A program made the position numbers and the translations under genes. The notes under the pieces are model-generated. The model was not told where the DNA came from. It made no database searches and saw only the letters and a program-made list of their open reading frames with translations. 64,000 nt of DNA from Leptofilum sp965223525. Lineage in GTDB: Bacteria > Chloroflexota > Anaerolineae > Promineifilales > Promineifilaceae. This document shows positions 59,470-64,000 of this stretch, piece by piece. Each line of letters opens with the position of its first letter. Position 1 is the stretch's first letter. The DNA is taken from contig NZ_OZ245005.1 of NCBI RefSeq assembly GCF_965223525.1, positions 2,257,709-2,321,708 of the forward strand, read 5' to 3'.

Positions 59470-61065
59470 CTATTTGCTAGACTGAGAATAATCCAATCCC
59501 AATAGCTCCGCCCCTTCGGAGATATTGCCCTTGTGGGTGGTTTGGTTGAAGATGACCATACGTTTGGTCATCCAAGCGATAAGCGGTTTGAGCGGGGAAT
59601 TGATGAGACGCATTTTGAGTGCCCCTTCCCAATAATGCCTGAAATATTGGTTACGCCAACGCCAGCGGAGCAGGTTGTAGTACGGTCGTAGCAACCAATG
59701 CCCCCGTGACCGCCCCACAAACAAAATATCGTTGATGTCACACATCACCTGGGCTTCGTCATCGCTCATCCAGGGCGTGTTGCCTCGGTTCAGATCCATC
59801 TCCACCCAGCCTTCCTGGTTTTTGGGTGGCACGTAGCCCATTTCCAATGCTTTCGGCCAGAGTGGCGTACCAGGGTAAGGCATGTAGACGCAAACGGAGC
59901 AGCGCACATTTTCGCTCAGGTCGGACAATGTTTCGATGGCGTCGAACGTTTCTTTGGTTTCATGTGGCTGCTCTTCCGGCATTCCCACAATAAAAGAGCA
60001 GTTGGCTTCGATGTGGGGGGCATATTTCACCAAATTACCAATCCCCCAAATAATTTGCTCCGCGTCTTGGTCTTTAGTCATGCGATCCAGCACTTCTTGC
60101 GAAGCAGATTCCACGCCGATGTTGACCCATTGGCAGCCGGTGTCGTTCATCCATTGCACAAATTCGGGCTTCAGCAACTGCACCCGCACCTGCCCGCTCC
60201 ACGGCATCCCGATTTTCTCGACCAGCCGCTGCATCGGCTTGATGCGGCCAAACAGGTAGTCGTCGGCGTAATCTATGGCATCAACACCATATTTATCCTT
60301 CAGCCACTCAATTTGGTTGATGATGAACTCGTCGGAATGTTGCCGCCAGGTGCGCTTCATAACAACTTCGTTGTAGCAAAAGCCGCAGCGGAACGGGCAG
60401 CCTCGCGAAATGTAAACGGGGATGGCGCGAGTGTAGGGGCCGCTGGGAATAAGGTAGGCTTCTACATCAGTCAGTAAATCCCAACGAGGATTGTATTTGT
60501 CTAGGTCTTGGATAAACGGCCGTTCCCTAAAAAACATCGGCATTCCATCATCTTCACGTTTGTAAGCCAGCCCCGGCACGGTAGACCAGTCTCGCGGCGG
60601 AATGCGCCCCGCCAGCAGCAAGGCAAACTCTTGTGCCGTCTCTTCCCCCTCGTTGACGATGACAAAATCCACGTATTCTTCTTTCAGCACGTCCATCGGC
60701 ATGATGGTGGCATGAACGCCGCCCCACACCACGGGGATGCCCAGTTCATGCACGCGCCTGGAAGCATCAATGCAGGGCTGCAGCTGGGGCCCGGTAATGG
60801 TGCTAAATCCCACGAATAACGGCCGTTCCGCTGCCACCTGTGCCACAAAATCCTCAAGAAATTCGGCCGTTTCATGGAAAATACGGCAGGTAAAACCAAC
60901 CTGCTCCAGTGCATCCGCCACATACATAATGCCAAACGGCGGGTACATATCCCGGTGGTTGCGGAAGTTGATGAGAAAGATGGTATTGCTGGCATCTGAG
61001 GATTGCTGCGGCAGAGAATCAGGGGAAATTTGCACATCTTGCAAGGTCAACATCGGCTGAGCCAT
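59470..61065 (-). CDS. B12-binding radical SAM protein
   Basis: 531 residues. An N-terminal cobalamin-binding-like region (INFRNHRDMYPPFGIMYVADAL, GVHATIMPMDVLKEEYVDFVI) is followed by a radical SAM core with the CxxxCxxC cluster in SRGCPFRCGFCYNE near residue 225. NIGVESASQEVLDRM and FIVGMPEEQPHET are later core motifs. Members methylate or rearrange unreactive carbons; the substrate here is unknown. The 3' part lacks the palindrome. The ATG at 61065 has GAGGA upstream; a TTG at 61125 would extend it by 20 residues. Confidence 0.9.
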   Translation of the reverse strand: MAQPMLTLQDVQISPDSLPQQSSDASNTIFLINFRNHRDMYPPFGIMYVADALEQVGFTCRIFHETAEFLEDFVAQVAAERPLFVGFSTITGPQLQPCIDASRRVHELGIPVVWGGVHATIMPMDVLKEEYVDFVIVNEGEETAQEFALLLAGRIPPRDWSTVPGLAYKREDDGMPMFFRERPFIQDLDKYNPRWDLLTDVEAYLIPSGPYTRAIPVYISRGCPFRCGFCYNEVVMKRTWRQHSDEFIINQIEWLKDKYGVDAIDYADDYLFGRIKPMQRLVEKIGMPWSGQVRVQLLKPEFVQWMNDTGCQWVNIGVESASQEVLDRMTKDQDAEQIIWGIGNLVKYAPHIEANCSFIVGMPEEQPHETKETFDAIETLSDLSENVRCSVCVYMPYPGTPLWPKALEMGYVPPKNQEGWVEMDLNRGNTPWMSDDEAQVMCDINDILFVGRSRGHWLLRPYYNLLRWRWRNQYFRHYWEGALKMRLINSPLKPLIAWMTKRMVIFNQTTHKGNISEGAELLGLDYSQSSK

Positions 61066-61132
61066 TCGATTTTCCTCTTCCAAAAAAGTTGCTGAATCTG
61101 ATTCTATCTTACTCAATTTTGGCAATTTGGCA

Positions 61133-61480
61133 CTAATTATCCAGCGTAATTGGCCCGATTGTTAGCCAACTTATCATTTGTCGCAGCGATTCGTAAGCCT
61201 CTAATCGTGCCTCAACCGTATCGGCTGCTTCCGCTTTGTTAATATGATCCTGCATTTGCCGAATAGCATACGGTGTCATCGCCAAGACCGCATCTGAGCC
61301 GGAGGCTGTGTACTTAACCAAAATGTAGCGGATGAGTGAGGATACAGGAATTCCAGTGTTTTTGCTCAAATTTTCTAACGTCGGCAGTGGATCCACTACG
61401 CCATAAAGTGCCACTTCTTCCTTGAAATTTGCGTGGGGGTCATCCTGTTCCCACGAATCTTCATATGGTTTTAGTTCCAT
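61133..61480 (-). CDS. Small conserved-looking helical protein, 115 residues
   Basis: Not firmly recognised. It begins MELKPYEDSWEQDDPHANF and has LENLSKNTGIPVSSLIRYILVKY, a helix-turn-helix-like segment, followed by helical segments (RQMQDHINKAEAADTVEAR). It might bind DNA or a small ligand. AAGGA sits nine bases before the ATG at 61480; another in-frame ATG at 61489 is possible. It lies 20 bases after the ABC permease gene and may share its transcript. Confidence 0.6.
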   Translation of the reverse strand: MELKPYEDSWEQDDPHANFKEEVALYGVVDPLPTLENLSKNTGIPVSSLIRYILVKYTASGSDAVLAMTPYAIRQMQDHINKAEAADTVEARLEAYESLRQMISWLTIGPITLDN

Positions 61481-61499
61481 CTTTGCCATTCCTTGTTTG

Positions 61500-62300
61500 T
61501 TAATAATGGGCCAATTCGCCAGTTTGTTTGAGATGACGGATGGCGTAGCGCAGGGCGAAGAAGGAGAAGGGGAGGAGGACGGCCGTAAATCCCCCCAACA
61601 CCAGCAAATCCCCACCAACGTCCGCAATTGTCTCGCCCCGCATCAGTGCCCCACGCAAGGCACGAAGCGCATAAGTGAATGGCAGCGCATAGCTGATGAT
61701 CCGCAGCCAGCTTGGTAGCAACTCCACCGGGAAAAAGACGCCGCTGAACACATATGCTACCGAGTTGATGAACCAGTTCATCGGATCGCCCCGCTTGAAC
61801 ACGATCACAAACGCCGCCGAAAAGATGCCGTAGCTAACCAAGCTGGACAACGAGACGAGCAGAACGACAACGGCCGTTCCCCAATTCGCTTGTGAGAAAT
61901 CTGCACCAACGGCCGTTCCCACACCCAATTGCAGCAGCACCAGCAGCATCCCCTCCAGCAGCATCCACGATGACGGCCCCAACAACGACAATGTTACTGG
62001 CGTGGCCGTCACCAGCAGGGGCTCGATGGTGCCTTGCAGCATCTCCTCCCGCAGATTGGCAGAAAAAGCGTGGCTGCTCAGCTCCAAAAATTTGGAAAAC
62101 GCGCCACCGATGATGAGAAAGGTAAAATAAGTGCCACCCTCCACCTGACCAGAGCCAGACCGCTGCAATAGCTGATCCAAAAAGAAAAAGAGCAGTACCG
62201 AGATGATCATCCCTAGGTAGCGGGTGACAAAGTTGAGCTTATAGGCCCACGCTAGGCGGAAGTTGTGGGCGATGAGGGCGAGTAATTTTGTAGTGGTCAT
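61500..62300 (-). CDS. ABC-2 type transporter permease
   Basis: 266 residues with six helices, the ABC-2 layout. TRYLGMIISVLLFFFLDQLLQ, EEMLQGTIEPLLVTATPVT (the conserved loop region) and GVFFPVELLPSWLRIISYALP are characteristic. It works with the ATPase coded upstream to export or flip a substrate such as a lipid, antibiotic or polysaccharide. The start is the ATG at 62300. The two genes are separated by a dyad repeat that overlaps the ATPase stop codon. Confidence 0.9.
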   Translation of the reverse strand: MTTTKLLALIAHNFRLAWAYKLNFVTRYLGMIISVLLFFFLDQLLQRSGSGQVEGGTYFTFLIIGGAFSKFLELSSHAFSANLREEMLQGTIEPLLVTATPVTLSLLGPSSWMLLEGMLLVLLQLGVGTAVGADFSQANWGTAVVVLLVSLSSLVSYGIFSAAFVIVFKRGDPMNWFINSVAYVFSGVFFPVELLPSWLRIISYALPFTYALRALRGALMRGETIADVGGDLLVLGGFTAVLLPFSFFALRYAIRHLKQTGELAHY

Positions 62301-62309
62301 AATTTTATT

Positions 62310-62377
62310 ACCACAGAGGGCACGGAGAACATAGAGTTTTAGTGATTTTTCTCTATGCTCTCTGTGTGCTCAGTGGC
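62310..62377. repeat. Imperfect 27-bp dyad overlapping the ABC ATPase stop
   Basis: ACCACAGAGGGCACGGAGAA and CATAGAG on the left face CTCTATGCTCTCTGTGTGCT and CAGTGGC on the right. The stop codon of the ATPase lies in the loop, so the right arm encodes the last 13 or so residues. Confidence 0.8.
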
Positions 62378-63343
62378 GAATTTTTCTCCACTAAAATGGG
62401 CCACAATGCGGCGTAAAGATTCATCATCGGCGCGGTGGTAGCTTTCCAGACGGCCGTTTCCCCCTTGAATCACCGCCACCACCTCAAACCAAACCCGCTC
62501 GTCGGCTAGCGCAATGTCGAAGGTAGTCTGCGTCGCCCCGCGCGATATTTCTGTAACCGATTCCACACCGGCTAGGGCTTGCCAATGTTGGGTTAGCTGG
62601 TCTGGATTCCCCTCAACCACCAGGCGGAAGAGGGCGCGGCGGGGCAGCAATGCACCGAGTTCGGCGGGCGTGCCGACAGCCTGCACCGTGCCATTGGCCA
62701 AAATAATCACCCGGTCGCAGAAATTTTCCATCTCGTACAGCTCGTGGCTGATAAAAACCACCGTTTTGCCTTGCTGGTTTACCAATTCTTCGCGGATGAG
62801 TGCCTTCACAAAGTCGCTGGTTTGCACATCCATGCTCTTGGTTGGCTCATCTAAAAACAAAATTGGTGGGTTGTGGATGAGGGCGCGAGCCATGTTGAGC
62901 CGCTGCTTTTGCCCGGTAGACAGCGATTGCGTTGGCGCATTGGTTTTGTGGCTCAGGCCGAAGAGGTCTAAAACATCACCAATGCGCTCGGGAATTTGCT
63001 CACGCGGCACGTTTTGCATGGCGGCGTAAAATTGCAAATTTTGGCGGGCAGTCAGACGGCCGTAAAAAGAACGTTCATCCGCCGTTACCAACCCAATAGA
63101 CGCCCGTACCTGCAATGCCCGCTGCACCACATCGAAGCCGTTGACAACGGCCGTTCCCTCCGTCGGGGCCAGCAACGTCGTTAACATCCGCACAATCGTG
63201 CTTTTGCCTGCACCATTTGGCCCAAATAAACCAAATAGTTCGCCCTGGTTAACTGAGAAGGTGACGTTAGAAACGGCCGTTACCGATTTCCCTCGGCTTT
63301 GGTACGTCTTGCTTAAATTACGAACCTCAATAATTTTCTTCAT
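62339..63343 (-). CDS. ABC transporter ATP-binding protein
   Basis: 334 residues. Walker A GLFGPNGAGKSTIVRM, signature QSLSTGQKQRLNMARALIHN (LSTGQ in place of LSGGQ), Walker B ILFLDEPTKSMD and switch His in VVFISHELYE are all present. A C-terminal extension of about 100 residues with an ACT-like or regulatory look follows. Its last residues (FATEHTESIEKNH) are encoded by repeat DNA. It pairs with the ABC-2 permease downstream. The start ATG at 63343 overlaps the upstream stop as ATGA. Confidence 0.92.
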   Translation of the reverse strand: MKKIIEVRNLSKTYQSRGKSVTAVSNVTFSVNQGELFGLFGPNGAGKSTIVRMLTTLLAPTEGTAVVNGFDVVQRALQVRASIGLVTADERSFYGRLTARQNLQFYAAMQNVPREQIPERIGDVLDLFGLSHKTNAPTQSLSTGQKQRLNMARALIHNPPILFLDEPTKSMDVQTSDFVKALIREELVNQQGKTVVFISHELYEMENFCDRVIILANGTVQAVGTPAELGALLPRRALFRLVVEGNPDQLTQHWQALAGVESVTEISRGATQTTFDIALADERVWFEVVAVIQGGNGRLESYHRADDESLRRIVAHFSGEKFATEHTESIEKNH

Positions 63344-64000
63344 ACCCGTTTTGTAATTCTAAATACTTTCTCGGCTATGTGCCTCATCCGATCCAAATTG
63401 ATAAGCAAATACCCCAACGGCCAGAACGGGGTTTCCACCAATTTGGGGTAGCGTTTAGCAAGATTGTAACGACGGGGGAAGAAAGAACGAAGCCAAAAGC
63501 GCACAATGTCTAACCGTGAGCGAGCCATGCGCTGGGCAATTTTCAAGCCAATGCCGCTGCGGCTGGTCGGGTTCGATTCAGATGCTTCACCCAGTTCAGT
63601 TTGGGCGAGCCAATTAAGAAGGGCTTGCGGGCAATCTTCCTGTAGCGAATTTAACGTTTCCTCTGGAATCTCCAAATGTGCATATTTTCCCACGAAAGCA
63701 AAAGCGGGATAAATAAATCGAGCAGTCGTTGGCTGCACCAATTGGTCAAAAATTTGCCAATCCTCAAGCTGCATCTTGGCACAAAGCTGGCGGATGTCGT
63801 CAATGTGCATGAGACGGCCGCGTTGAATCATCCAGTCGCTAGTGGTGTGGGCGCAGACGTGCAGCAGCAGGGCAGCGGGGTTGGGGATGCGGGCGATGCT
63901 TTGTTGCCAATACGGCCGTTCCACACTCTCCCGCCACATCATATCCGCCAACTCATATCCCATGCCCGCATACTCTTCCCGCAGCGCAAAATGACCACCG
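63340..64000 (-). CDS. NTP_transf_5-like nucleotidyltransferase family protein, C-terminal part (cut by right edge)
   Basis: At least 219 residues, open across the right edge, so the start and the nucleotide-binding N-terminus are missing. GYELADMMWRESVERPYWQ and ALLLHVCAHTTSDWMIQRGR followed by DDIRQLCAKM are typical of this family, found with polysaccharide and peptide biosynthesis genes. The C-terminal tail is basic. The stop overlaps the ABC ATPase start as ATGA, so it is in the same operon. Family assignment is by motif style only. Confidence 0.6.
   Translation of the reverse strand, partial: GGHFALREEYAGMGYELADMMWRESVERPYWQQSIARIPNPAALLLHVCAHTTSDWMIQRGRLMHIDDIRQLCAKMQLEDWQIFDQLVQPTTARFIYPAFAFVGKYAHLEIPEETLNSLQEDCPQALLNWLAQTELGEASESNPTSRSGIGLKIAQRMARSRLDIVRFWLRSFFPRRYNLAKRYPKLVETPFWPLGYLLINLDRMRHIAEKVFRITKRV

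Larger units (their letters stand above)
987..63919. repeat. Highly iterated palindrome ACGGCCGT, about 116 copies in the window
   Basis: The 8-base palindrome ACGGCCGT is dispersed throughout, first at 987-994 and last at 63912-63919. By hand I count 116 exact copies. About 30 more have one outer base changed (GCGGCCGT/ACGGCCGC or TCGGCCGT/ACGGCCGA). Most copies lie in genes, and at least six lie between genes (18048, 37805, 37834, 38945, 42286, 42452). Neighbouring bases often extend it to AACGGCCGTT. Confidence 0.95.

Overview
The window looks like chromosomal DNA of a Chloroflexota (Anaerolineae-like) bacterium. This is an inference from gene content: lipoproteins with long Pro/Thr/Ala linkers, DUF2079 and GT39/GT87 membrane enzymes in tandem, a split Wzz/BY-kinase exopolysaccharide system, PspA/PspC and a long PriA. 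No rRNA gene or taxonomic marker is present to prove it. The sequence is moderately GC-rich, coding-dense and mostly read from the minus strand. I see no insertion sequence, prophage or CRISPR array.

The most striking property is a palindrome, ACGGCCGT, often extended to AACGGCCGTT. I count about 116 exact copies by hand in 64 kb, where about one is expected by chance. Copies lie in coding sequence in all three frames and in intergenic DNA. They leave a protein-level signature (Thr-Ala-Val, Asn/Asp/Tyr-Gly-Arg, Arg-Pro) in unrelated proteins. It resembles the cyanobacterial HIP1 palindrome in behaviour but not in sequence. The longest stretch without it (57,634-60,515) covers an AT-rich, isolated, membrane-anchored MinD/ParA-like ATPase gene. 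A second layer is several families of intergenic hairpin repeats, some of which have been captured in frame inside genes (priA, a membrane glycosyltransferase, an ABC ATPase).

Layout. 1-7.1 kb: a minus-strand cluster with two paralogous multi-pass membrane proteins, DUF4129 and DUF4350 proteins, a MoxR AAA+ ATPase, a cytochrome P450 and a DUF58 protein cut by the left edge. 7.3-11 kb: uracil-DNA glycosylase-like protein, baeRF release-factor-like protein, HtrA protease, gamma-glutamylcyclotransferase-like protein. 11.1-18 kb: tRNA-Arg(CCT), GNAT acetyltransferase, PriA, a membrane protein, acyl-CoA dehydrogenase, YggT and YggS. 18-22.3 kb: two lipoproteins with beta-propeller features, a minimal histidine-kinase-like protein and D-aminoacyl-tRNA deacylase.

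22.3-33.5 kb holds seven large multi-pass glycosyltransferase-like proteins, six of them in an overlapping, probably translationally coupled series. 33.8-38.7 kb carries PspA followed by a GT4 glycosyltransferase, two Wzz-type chain-length proteins and a BY-kinase. PspC and a LiaF-like membrane protein lie upstream behind a terminator. Together these suggest surface polysaccharide synthesis linked to envelope stress. 38.9-50.6 kb: D-2-hydroxyacid dehydrogenase, a secreted histidine-rich protein on a PPPEPTN repeat stalk, two methyltransferases, an M50-like protein with an altered active site, a lipoprotein with three DsbA-like domains, a membrane-anchored Ig-like protein, a family 5 solute-binding lipoprotein and peptidyl-tRNA hydrolase. 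50.6-64 kb: Mfd, a small unknown protein, a methyltransferase, a degenerate tyrosine recombinase, a YceI-like lipoprotein, the MinD-like ATPase, a B12-binding radical SAM protein, an ABC exporter and a nucleotidyltransferase cut by the right edge.
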